The notes beneath the pieces were generated by a model that did no database searches, had not been told where the DNA came from, and worked only from the letters and a program-made list of their open reading frames with translations. Source: Spirodela intermedia (Eukaryota > Streptophyta > Magnoliopsida > Alismatales > Araceae). Taken from it: DNA of 64,000 nucleotides. Below, in pieces: positions 23,556 through 34,683 of this stretch (position 1 is its first letter; every line of letters begins with the position of its first letter). The DNA lies in contig LR746272.1 of assembly GCA_902729315.2 (NCBI GenBank), positions 2,638,035 to 2,702,034 on the forward strand. Direction: 5' to 3'. A program made the translations under genes and the position numbers.

Positions 23556-26500
23556 TCAATCTCGCTGCCAGTCGAGGAAGGAATCGGCGGGTACCTGGCC
23601 GAAGATGTCGGGGCAGGAGCTCCAGTCGCCGCGCTCCCGCGCCTCCCAGTAGCCGCCGACGTAACGGTATGTGTCCCCACCCTTGTCCCTGGCGAACCAC
23701 CGGGGCTTCCACCCCCTCTCCTGCATCTTCCTCGCCTGCGCGCGCCAACCATTCAATCACACATTGGCCCTGCCTGTCAGCCACCACGCCGAGAGACCTC
23801 ACGTCATCCCATGCCAATCTAAACGCTTACCTGACGCTGCCTCTGCTCCAGCCTCAGCTTCTCCGCGTTGGCCGTCATGTACTCTCCCTTCTCCAGGCAC
23901 CTCTGGTCCGGCCTCCGCCGCGAGTCCGTCGGCGGCAGCTTCTCCTGCGCGTCCCCACGCCATCCTCAGAAAGATATATATAATATATACAGAGAGATAG
24001 AGAGAGAAAGGAGGAGGGGGGGGAGTGGCGGCTGACCTTGAGCTCGGGGGTGAGCTCGTTGAGGGTGATGGCGAAGCGGGTCAGGTTGTATCTGGTTGGG
24101 TGGGGGCCCGGCTTGGAGCGCCGCCACAGGAGGGGGGCAGTCTCGGAGAGGAGGGGCGGCTCCGGTGGCCCCTTGCCCTTGGAGGAGAAGCCCTCTCCCA
24201 CCATTGCGTACCGCATGCTCTCGTCCCACTTCCCAAACAGCGTCGCCACAGTCCTCCCGCTCCTGTCCTGGACTATCCCCTGTACCTGCAAGTAGAGAGA
24301 GATAGAGCTAGAGACAGAGCAAGAGATAGAGAGAGAAACACTGTCTATCGCCGCCGTCAATAATCGACACCCACCTGATGCGGATTGCGGTCGATGATAG
24401 ACTGCTCCTTGAACTTGATCTTGCAGGAGTACTGGCGGCTCCCCTGGATGCGCATGGTGCCGTAGTGGTCGCAGTAGAGCTTCCCCAGGATGAGGTTGTA
24501 GATGGAGGTCGTCACCTGAGGAGGAGGAGGAGGAGGTGGAGGATGGAGGGAGGAAGAAGGCTCTCAGTTCTCCATTAAGGTTTATTTTACTGCCGCCAAG
24601 ACATGGATGGGGGTGCCTCTACCTTGCTCCACTGGAAGATCTCCCCGTCGTCGAACTCCAAGGTCAGAACGCCGACAGGATCGAGCTGAATGGAGCGGCC
24701 CCAGAACTTGCTCTTGAGATTGCTGTCCCCCCACAATCGCCATCCCCGCCCCTCGCAGTGGCACGCGACGACCATCGGATGGTGACTAACCTGGAAGCAC
24801 CACCACGAGGGCGGGTGAGTGGAATCGGAGGACTAGGCGAGCTTGAATCACCAGAGTCCTTCACCATACGGGTTTGTATAAAGGAAACTCAGCTGCCATC
24901 TTAGTTAGTAATGCATTTTTTAAAAATAGTCGCCAATACTGTTGCCAGATCCATTTAGATATACAACAGCGAGAAATCCAAAAACGGCGTCAATAGATAA
25001 ACAAGAAACACATGATGTGCATGTTGGAAACCTTTTCTGAGATGAATCGGATGCCTTTATCAGGGTAATCAGCCTCATACGTCTCGCCCAACAACGGATT
25101 GAAAGGCTTGCAGCTTCTTCCTCCAGTCGATGCATACCCAGATACAGCAAAGGCTGCTAGATTAAGAATCCTCATAAGACCATTGCCCTACAGAATTCCA
25201 TCAAAATATTACAAAACTAATAAAGAGCACCAAATCTGAGGACTTTTGAAGAAGTTTACAACAATTAAATGACCATGAAGGAATTCATTCTAGATAAAAC
25301 AAATGCATGTAGTCTCATAATTCAAATAAAAAAGAGTATGGATAATATAAATTCATGTAAGTCAATTTTCACCAAAAAACACAATCGCCGATGAATTAAT
25401 AACTCATGAGCCTATGTGTGTTGAAAACTTAATATAAAGGGTTAGATAATCTTGAAGACCGCCACAAGAAACAAAAATGTTTAATTAACTATAAACACTG
25501 GGACTATCAAATCAATGGTTCGGTAACAAAGATGGAAGAAACATGAACATCATAGTTAGAAGAGCATATGGCAGAACGAGATTCAGATGCTGACGCAATG
25601 GAAAGAACTTCAATCAGTTGGCGATAGCATTTGCACTCGTGACAAATAAAATCAGGGCATATAGATTATATAATTCACTCAGAAACAATATCAAAGAAAG
25701 ACGAAATTAAAATTACCTTTTTCCCCCATTCATATGCTCGGTCAATAAGGTAAGAATACTCAAGATCTTCAAAGCACTTTTGTAGAGAAGAAAGAGGTTC
25801 ATTGAAAAACACAGGAAGACAAACTTTCGTGAGATCCTTTCCAATGTTATCTTTAATCATCGACCACAGACTCACACCCTTCTCCTTTTCAATTGGGACA
25901 GGCAATTTCCGACGCCTTCGAACATATGGATAGTTAGCACATCCAGTCATTAGGGAAGTATCTTTATCATCGACAAAATGAATTCCATAAATATCATCCT
26001 CGTCAGAACCAACTGATGATAGCTGTTGTTCAGATTCTGTGCTCTTAAAGGAACCTGAAGAGAGAAAATCATGTGTATCAAAAAATGCATTCCCGTCATT
26101 TTCAGTTTCTTCATCTGCAGCATCATGTATTTCATTCTCGTCGTCGGATTCAGATTCACTTCCATCTACAAAGCATCAATATCCAAGCATCAGTGGTATT
26201 AACACACATGTAAGCTCTAATACACCAGCTTTGCTAGATAAATTAAAGCATCTAATAAAAACTAAAGTCGACAAGAAACCAGACAATCTACAATACGTTT
26301 TTTTCCTAGAAAAAAACGTCAAATGGCCCGCTCAAAAAGAATTCAGTCCCGTGAAAGACCAAGTCATTCAACAGTGTTCACTCCCCAAAATACTTTTGTA
26401 AGAATGTTCAATTGCAGCTTCTTTTTGAAGCAGTAGATATTTCGTAACATGAATATAATTCGTCTCTTAAAGGCTATCATATACAGGCCATTTTTCCATC

Positions 26501-29500
26501 CTCCAATGTATCACATGGGTCAGTGTACATTTACCACCAATTTAATTATTTCATTTACATTTTTTCGTCACAGATTAGAAGATGCTACTGTCTGTTTGAT
26601 GAAAATAATCTGTAGGAATCTGGCTTGAAAAATCGCAAGGTGAGTAGGAAACAACAGAAAAGCTGAGTAGGAAAACAGCATTGTACCTGCAACGAAATAA
26701 TGAATGAATAACATTAAGTTTTCGTCAAATATCATACCACTGTCTTTTTCAAGCCTGGACCTAGATGAAAGCTCATCTTCCTTTAACTGTCTTTGGCTCT
26801 CGTCAACAAATGTATTCTCCAGGTCTACTTTTTCTGTCTAGAAGACAAAGAATAAAATAAAATTTCTGTAACAATCAACCAGGAACATTCAAATAAAAAC
26901 ATGATAAATATTTGCCAACATTGATGTCAATGGATACACGCATTCAACACAGTTGATACGATACATGTTCATTATAGTCCGGCACCTATGAAGAGCTAGC
27001 AGGTCAAGCAGAACGGATAAAGTTTCTTCTTTGATAACAGATGATATTTAGCAGAAAAGAAAAACCCTATTAATGAAAAAAAATCTAACCAAAAGAAATG
27101 CACCAATAAAAGATGGGGAAAATTCACAGAACGAATGGGGAAGGTATACCTTACCTTATAGGACAGTATAGTACAACAAGTGTGAATGGCAATGTTTCAA
27201 CACCATGGCAGGTTCATTTCAGCTGCTCTGTATGAATAAATCTACGTGCAATTTTTCTCTCGACTGGACTCCAAATAGAGACAGGAAGAAAGGAGCTGGG
27301 AGAAAAAAGTTTAGCTCCCCCTCCCGACAGTATTTGGCTATACTTACTGCACGCAGATATTTGTTGCTTATATCTATGGTTAAAAGAACAGTTCTATAAT
27401 TTAAATTAGACTCATCGACATGTCCATGTTGCGCACAACAATAAAATATGTCAATACATTTCAAACATCATAGTCAGACATGCCGACAAGTCCAGAATGA
27501 ACACATCTAACAAATGTGTCAATACTTGTTTATCGGATTACTTCTTCCAGTGGCTGCCAACATGGTGGAAGACTATGATTGCATGATTTGGAAATATCCC
27601 GGAAACCAAGAGTGATGGACTCCCCACTTTATGTAATCACTGTCTTCTACTTAAATACTTGTCTCGTCCAACCCATGTGCATGTCAGGTAAAATTATCTT
27701 GAATGAAATTAACAAAATATGAAATGGTGCACTTCTCTTTTGATTATAAATGTCGGAAAATTGGCTGAGGGGATCAAATAAAGTGCCATGGTAACGCTGA
27801 AAATTTGATTGTATAAATTTAATGTCCATGTCTCGGTACTCTTTCCAATGAGCACCAGAAAAGTAGTAAGCTGGGAAATAACGACTATTTATTCAATCCA
27901 AGTATCAAATTTCCGGGATAATTTTGTAGTCAATACGTTGGAGATTGTCCAGAATGAGGTCTCGAAGGTACAATTAAATCAATTTTGCTTAGTTTCTCTT
28001 AACTAGACTTTATAGAAAAACTACTTACGATTCTAGATGTCCTACTGCAATCCTGGCGTGAGATGATAACATGTTAACCATTATAACAAAAATCATTTGT
28101 AGGTCTCCTAACTAAATGGTCCTCAGGAATCATCTAATATTATCAAAGGACGCTTCGGCAATTTAAAAGTTTGCTATGCTGTTCTCCAAAAGGTTTCCTC
28201 TTCCCATGTTCAAGAAAAGTATCAGGTGACGATACGTGCATGGAAATTTACACGAATATCTGCACTAGAATTTTTGTAAAGTTGTTAAAATAATGGTATC
28301 TCAGAGACAATCGCCACTACGGATAAAAAAAATTAGCTGAATGCAAGGTTACAGCAACCATAATTTGTGTATTTTATTGGAAAAACGAAATATAAAGGTC
28401 TAAAAGAACAATTTAACAGGAAACACATGCTAAAATAAAAGAACGAAAGCAGGTTCCATACCTCCAGTTGACGGAGGGTTTCACGGAGGAAGTCATGCTT
28501 TTGCTTGAGAATAACTAGTTGGTCCTGCAAGACGGAAAATTCACTCCTCATGATCTGCTCGCAATCCTGGATAGTCGTTTCTGTGACGTTTTCCTCCAGA
28601 AGCCGCTTTCGCAGCCTCTCGGTCAACACGTCGATGTCGTCTATAGGGGCCAACAGCTCGCTGTTTGACATCCTTGGGAACATTTCCTTGACGGCCCGCA
28701 GGGCGTCCATCCACACGATGCGGTCATCCCTAGTCTCTGCCCTCAGGTGGAGCCTCTTGGTTCCGGTGAAGATTGAGAATCTCTTGTCATCAGATCGGCT
28801 CTCTCTGATGGAAGAAACCTAGATAACGTGGAGTGCGGTTGGGCAGAAAGGAGAATTAAATAATTGTCCAAGAAGGTACTACCAATATGATGCGGATTTC
28901 TTATTCTCGGACGCTATATGAAACCTTTACTTGCCTTGAGGTGCACTTCCCCGATAGGCTTGCGGCGCTGATGGGAATAGCATTGGCGACGACGCGACAG
29001 CAAACGGATTGACAGCTCGCCGATGACCCTAGAGCCGTTATTAGTCTCGCTGTTGACCTCGATCCCGTCCGGGCCATGGATCTTGAAGTATGAGAGAACT
29101 CCATCCTGGAGAATGAACCACCGTGGTCTCCAGCCCTTACCGTAGTTCACCCATTTGTACAGGATCCCGGAGATGCCGTTTCCGACGATGTCGTTGAGTT
29201 TCACCTCCCACAAATAATCTCCGCCATGATTCCGCGTCGACATCCCTTCCTGGAGGGAGGACCCCAAAGACGACGACTCCGGCGGCGACAACTCTGACGC
29301 CGCAGAACCGCGGTTGACTTGGTGGCTGCTGCGGCCGTGGCTGCTGGTCCTGGCGCCGCTGCAACCGTTCTTGCTATTGCTGCTCGGCCACGATAACTCG
29401 TTGCGGTTGCCGTCGTTGCTCCCGCCGGCACTGTTCTCAAGCTCAGTCGGTGGAGGCGAGGAACCGCGGCTGCCGGAGGTGGACCGGACGCTCGGTGTCC

Positions 29501-29504
29501 GCAT
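23556..29504 (-). CDS. ORP1: Oxysterol-binding protein-related protein, plant ORP1 group
   Basis: Ten exons: 28935-29504, 28462-28818, 26738-26837, 25717-26165, 25032-25187, 24623-24790, 24375-24515, 24037-24285, 23831-23944, 23556-23735. They sum to 2484 nt, or 827 residues. A Ser/Gly-rich N-terminus precedes a PH domain (about 110-240, [20 protein letters not shown]) for membrane phosphoinositide binding. A helical segment follows ([19 protein letters not shown]), then an acidic linker and the OSBP lipid-transfer domain (about 436-770). The OSBP fingerprint EKVSHHPMV spans the 25032/24790 junction. The C-terminus ([16 protein letters not shown]) is typical of the Arabidopsis ORP1A-1D group; which member is unclear. 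ORPs carry sterols or other lipids between membranes. Intron 1 has a GC donor (AAG|gcaagt at 28934), required by phase. The frame is closed upstream by TGA, so ATG 29504 is the first possible start in this exon. Confidence 0.95.
26838..28461 (-). other. Large ORP intron
   Basis: Intron 2 of the ORP gene, 1.6 kb. The flanking protein (LRQLE / TEKVDLEN) is continuous in phase and in family comparison, so no hidden exon is needed. No element was recognised. Confidence 0.7.
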
Positions 29505-29550
29505 TCCGCCAAGGTCCGATGCCGCCGGCGTCGGCAACAGGATGACTCAT
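29443..29550 (-). other. Upstream ORF overlapping the ORP start codon
   Basis: An ATG at 29550 opens a 35-codon frame ([10 protein letters not shown]...) that ends after the assigned ORP start (29504), in another frame. Its context is weak (T at -3). Whether it lies in the mRNA is not known. Confidence 0.35.
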
Positions 29551-30267
29551 CCAGCAGAAGATCGGCCTCTCCGTTGAGCGGCGGCGAGGGATTAGCCGCC
29601 GCCGAGCGGAGGAGGCCTTCCCCACTCCCAGGCGCTCACCAAGGCATCAGAGATATCCGGCAGCTCCGATCGCCACCGCCGCCCTCCCATCTCTCCGTTC
29701 TTTCTCTCCCCCTTCCTCTCCCTCCGGTGGCGGTTGCTTCGGTTGTGGTCTTGACCTCTCCCGGGGGGGAGACGGTAGTTGCGTTGGAGGGAGAGGCGGG
29801 GCGGATCGCCCCGACTCGGACTCGGAGGCATCCGAGTTGCCCCTCGAGTCGGTCACCGCGACGATCGACTTAGCCGACCCCTACCACGTCAGTTATTATT
29901 CTCAAGACGCGCACCTTGGACTTGACGAATGCCGGAATCTTGGGTCCCACATTTACAATGAGAGAGATACTGAGAGAGAGAGAAAGAGCGAATCGTTGGG
30001 GCAGCAGCTAAGAGGACGAGGCTGTTTCCACACGGGCCCACAGTGAACGGTACTCTGTAGAGAGAGAGGACGGGGGAAGGGCACCGACATGGAATCAGAG
30101 TGATTGAGGTGTGCAACTATTACTGTCACTGTTTCGAGCCAAGTGGACAAACTAGGCTCAGAATGCTCAGAGAGTAGATACATACATAGAGAGAGAGAGA
30201 GAACAGAATAATAAAGCACAGCAGGCGCCCACAACCGATACTCGAGGGTAAGAAGAGTTCTCCGCCT
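29505..30267. other. Spacer between HCS1 end and ORP start
   Basis: It holds the ORP 5' UTR and promoter and the HCS1 3' UTR. It is GC-rich near the ORP gene and contains several GA/CT-rich stretches (about 29958-29990 and 30188-30204). No gene is seen. Confidence 0.6.
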
Positions 30268-31221
30268 TCAACCCAGCTTCCTCCTCACCAGACCCTGGAA
30301 GAAGTCCAAGCTGCATTCACGTGAAACAAAAGGAAGGTAACTCAGTTACTCAGAAGTAACTTCCCCTCAGTCCATACTCTCACATCTCTCTCTCTCTCTC
30401 TCATGAATTCCGGTTTTATCAGCAGAACAGAGTGTCTCAATCGCCCATGAACACTTTCTTGATGATGTTCAAGAAGGTTTATGTGACTCAAGGGAGAATC
30501 ACCTGTTGCCGTCAGGGTGAAGCTCATACAAGTTGTCGGCATCATCAGCGGCCAGTAGATATCCAGAGGGTGTCAAGCCCTGGATCGATTCTTGCAGTCA
30601 GTACAGAGAAAGCCTAAACCAGCAGCTGCCTCTCATCTGATTTACCTGGATTGTCACAGCCGTATCCCCCCGTTCCTCCTTTATCACCACCTTCTGTCCA
30701 CTGCATATGAGAATCCATACCGCTCAATCGTCATCTAGGAATTTCTAGCCTTCGAAACGAACGAAACCATAGCCTTCGGTCAAATCGAGCACAGCGATTC
30801 TGATGGGTTTACTGAAACCTACCCGGTACCGTCATGAACCCCAAGATCAAGGTTTTTCATTGAAACAATATGTTGCTTATGGAATAAAAATTTGGTGAGG
30901 AACGTGAGGCTCAAATCTCTGTTTTTAGATGATTTTATTATAAGCAACTCCAGCATTGCCAGACAAGTGTCACAGTTCTGAAGGGTATTCAGTCTGATGG
31001 TCAAGCTCTAAGATTGATTGCTGAACCAGAAGAGGATAGTCGTAGCTAATGCCACATGACGAGTAGAATTTCCCTTTTTATGGATTCGTCCGAAGACTTT
31101 CCTCTTCTAGGATTAGTATAAAAATGAATTATGGAGAAAAATGAGCAGTTGTACCCATAATCACAACTAAACTTCTTCAAGAAAGCAACGCCAGCAAGAA
31201 GGATTAAACACGAGTACAAAA

Positions 31222-31252
<31 letters not shown>

Positions 31253-33976
31253 CAAAGCACTATTTCAGGGTAGATGTCAAATTGACGGAATACTTATGGG
31301 AAAGAGTATGAAAATCTTTACATAAAACCCATTTCATGGTATCCTGAGACAATGACAATAGAATCCCAAAATGTTGACCTAAATTTTCATGTCGGAATTA
31401 GGGGGCAAAAAAAATCAACTGGGAAGTATGGTGGGCCTCAAAGTCAACCAGGAGAATTAATGAGCAGCCTGGATAAGATACATGGCAATTGAGCATCATG
31501 AAAAAAGATTACCACTGCCTTGACTTAAAACTTTCAAGCAGCACCATATCTGCATAATGCACAGATCGGCATGCTGCAATTAAATATGAGAGTAGAGAAA
31601 TGCTAGAAAAAGGTAACTGGGTCTTGCCTGTGCAGCCACGTTCTGTAGTATAGCTCTTCAAGAGCTTGAAAGCCTGGATTATAAACAGGAATAAGATATT
31701 ATTATATTATTTTAACTAGATTCCGTGGCATATCAAGAGAAATTAGCCCTGCCCTTTCAATCAAAACAATACCACTAACATAATAAAAGAGCTGACGAAA
31801 ATAATAGGGAGTAGGCCTACGTTAAACTTGCAAAATTACCTAATTCCTGGCTCAACACTTCTATATAAAAGATATTTAAGTTAAATATTCAACCTCTTTA
31901 TAATTGTGTTCTAGTTATCATGTGAATTCTTGGGTTTCATGGGATTCCTGAGTTTTACCTTTTATTACAGATTGCTGACAAGCATGATAGAAGATATGAG
32001 TGAGACAATGCATTTTAATGGTTAAGACTTTCTGGGAGATGAAAGAAGGCCCCACTAATGAGAATCATCAATCGTAAAGAGCAATAAACTTCAACGGTTC
32101 CTAGAAGATGAGGGAGATGCGGGCAAGAAAAGCCACGTACTGCTCTTATTTCCTTTTCAGCGTTCCAGACATGGTCACATAGCAGAACTCAGACGTTCTC
32201 ACACAGTAAATCAGACTCAAGGTACCAATGGTAGAGCACATGGCCAAATCATAATATCCATTCTACACCCACTAAAAAAAATTAGCACGTTTTAATGTAA
32301 GAGCGAGTAAGAAAGACGAATTTAAGAAAATTGTTTACCTTCATTCAAAAATTTCTCAAAAAGATGGTCAAAATTATTAAAAAAATATGCGAGGATTTCT
32401 TCTCTCTGTAGTTGGTGTGAGACAGAAGTTATTCCTCTTAAAACTGCATTCAAAGATGTGGTCGGCTTCTCATTATCCAGGTTCAATCCAACGCCTACAA
32501 AATATCCAGGTTCCTTCATTAGAAAAATTCCAGAGATTTTTTTTAACGAGATCAAGTTTTCAAAGACAGGACATCCACACATAAATCAGAAAATAAAATA
32601 GTTATGGGAATACAGAAATCCGTGTATCCAACAAACGAGATGTTCATTACAGTGAAAAGTAAAACATGCGAATGTTAGCATTAAAGTTTTCTGCAAATTT
32701 AGTTCATATGGGTACCAACAAAGAGACCGTTTTACCAGCACTGACACTGAACTTCTTTGATTTATACGTTGAGGTGCATAGGACGCCTCCAATCTTAAGA
32801 CCATTTAAATAAAGATCATTTGGCCACTTGATTTTAACGTCAAGTGGTGGCAAACCCTGAAATTTAATAAATTTTACAACCAAAGTTAGATTATAAGGAT
32901 TAGAGAGAGAGCGTGAGAGAAAAAGAGAAGAAAAAAAGGCTGAGAAACTGATTTATGTAATAAAAGCAAAAAAAATAGACCTTCAGCTGTTTTCAATGAC
33001 CCAGATCATTAAGCAATCATGTCAAGATTTAAGAGGGCAGAAAGAGAAACGTGATAGGGGCAGCTAACAACTTACTTTCGCCCGGCAGATCTCCTTCGTC
33101 GCTTCGCTTACAGCGAGGGATATTACGTACTGTAAGAGTGGAACAACGCGCCCGTCTTCCATCTCCACGGTGAATGAGAACATGAGGCAACCAGCGGGTG
33201 ACTCCCACACATTCTTCGTCCGGCCTACAGAACGTTCGGCGAGAAAAATGACCTAAAATATTTCTAAGAGAGATGAAAATAATCAACAGAACTTTGGCTG
33301 TTAGCGACGAACTACATACCTCTGCCCCTTGATTGAAAGTCAGCAACACACACTGCCCCGATGGGAAGCTCACCAAAATTCCTATTGGCAACCCATTATG
33401 ATCACAAAGAAGTACGAGGAAAGATAACAAATACAGTGAGGGAGGCTTGACTCACTGGGAGACGACATCCTGAGTGGAGGGCAGGCACGGGGACCAGAGG
33501 AGGAACCCCCCGAAGCGGCTTGTGGAGAGGGCTCCCATATACATCTGCGTCCTGAATGTCTCTTCCGGCGAGGCCAGAGAGCTTTCTTCCCCCTCCGCGG
33601 CGCGCAGGGTAATCGCGATCTCGTTACCGTCATGCTTGAGCTTCAGGCTTCCCTTGGCCGCCAGTGATCTAGCCTGGTCCTTCTCCACCCTGCTCTTCCC
33701 GCACAGCACCAGAAGGCAACCACTCCCCGGCGGAGGACCGTCGCGCGGCCCCTCCATATCCGTCAGATAGCTCGGGCACGGAGGGGACCCTGCCGGAGGG
33801 AGCGAGCAAGGATTCTCCGACGGTGAAAGCAGCAACGCCGGCGGAGGCGAGGGAAGACGGCTCCAAGAGCACCGGCGCTGCCGATATCCGGCAGAACGAG
33901 GCACCAGAGGCCGCAGACAGCGGAGGACAACGGGTGGAGAGAAGGCCAGACCCAGAGACGGATGACTCCACAACAT
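30268..33976 (-). CDS. HCS1: Biotin holocarboxylase synthetase
   Basis: Nine exons: 33456-33976, 33320-33381, 33076-33224, 32736-32856, 32339-32494, 31628-31673, 30646-30700, 30503-30579, 30268-30310. They sum to 1230 nt, or 409 residues. The enzyme makes biotinyl-AMP and attaches biotin to lysines of acetyl-CoA and other carboxylases. The biotin protein ligase core shows GRGRTKNVW (adenylate-binding GRGRT), KIKWPNDLYLNGLKIGG and GVGLNLDNEKPTTSLNA, followed by the small C-terminal domain ending FFQGLVRRKLG. It closely follows Arabidopsis HCS1. The first ATG used here (33976) adds a 73-residue Arg/Ser/Pro-rich leader (MLWSHPSLGLAF) like an organelle transit peptide. A second in-frame ATG at 33757 (MEGPRDG) would give a 336-residue cytosolic form. 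A further in-frame ATG at 34072 lies in AT-rich DNA and is less likely. The last long intron (30701-31627) uses a GC donor. The gene is divergent from MPS1. Confidence 0.95.
31218..31254. repeat. Poly-A tract followed by (CA)n
   Basis: About 20 A residues run directly into about eight CA units inside the last long HCS1 intron. It may be the tail of an old retroposed sequence or simple slippage. No flanking element was recognised. Confidence 0.85.
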
Positions 33977-34663
33977 CGGGGTTGACGAAGGGGGAAGGAG
34001 GCTACGTGACAGCGAGACGGTTAGTTGAGGGCGAAGCAGAATATTATTTTTAATAATTATAAAAAATTCCATTAAACATTTAGCATGGAATAATGATTTT
34101 AAAATATATATTAAATTTTTTTAAACCTTATTAAAAACCTGAGAAAATTCGATTGCTTTGAGAGAGCTGAGATGAGATTTATTTATTTATTTATATTTCT
34201 CGTTTGACATATGATTCGGAGGATTATACACGTCAGTATCCATTTTTCTAAACATAAAAAATAATTAAATAAATACTCCCTTTTCTTGCACGTGTTTTCC
34301 TCACGTGTCTGTGACGGTCGAGATGTCTCATGTGTGCACAGCGGGGTCACTCACACGTGCAAGAAAAGGCTGCTCTTTTGTGCAACGGGCGGTGAGAGAT
34401 GAGTAGGGTCACCGCCCGTGGATGTGAGCACAGCCGAGGGCGGCAAATGGACAATTTTGAAACTCGTGGTCTCCTCGAGTCGGGTTCTCTCTCCGCTGCT
34501 GGATCCCCCTCCTCCAATCCGTCGACTGCTGGTCGGAGCATGAACAATTGCCGTTGCCGTTCGAGATCGAGGCGTTTCTTTAATCAGAGGAGGTGATCTG
34601 GTTCTGCTCTGGCGCCGGCCGAGATGCCGTTGAGGTCAAGCCCTCTCGCCGCCGCCGCCGACA
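33977..34663. promoter_or_regulatory. Divergent promoter between HCS1 and MPS1
   Basis: Under 700 bp separates the two start codons, so the promoters and 5' UTRs of both genes must share it. The HCS1 side is AT-rich and the MPS1 side GC-rich. Three CACGTG G-boxes lie at 34289-34294, 34302-34307 and 34354-34359, two of them in a perfect inverted repeat. Confidence 0.75.
34279..34369. repeat. 17-bp perfect inverted repeat with G-boxes
   Basis: The left arm 34279-34295 (ccttttcttgcacgtgt) is the exact reverse complement of the right arm 34353-34369. The spacer is 57 bp and contains a third CACGTG. G-boxes bind bZIP and bHLH transcription factors in plants. Confidence 0.85.
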
Positions 34664-34683
34664 ATGGAGAGGAAGGAGGCTAA
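34624..34683 (+). other. Upstream ORF overlapping the MPS1 start
   Basis: An ATG at 34624 opens a 19-codon frame ([15 protein letters not shown]...) ending after the assigned MPS1 start at 34664, out of frame. The main ATG has a strong context (acaATGg). The upstream one has G at -3 and C at +4. Confidence 0.4.
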
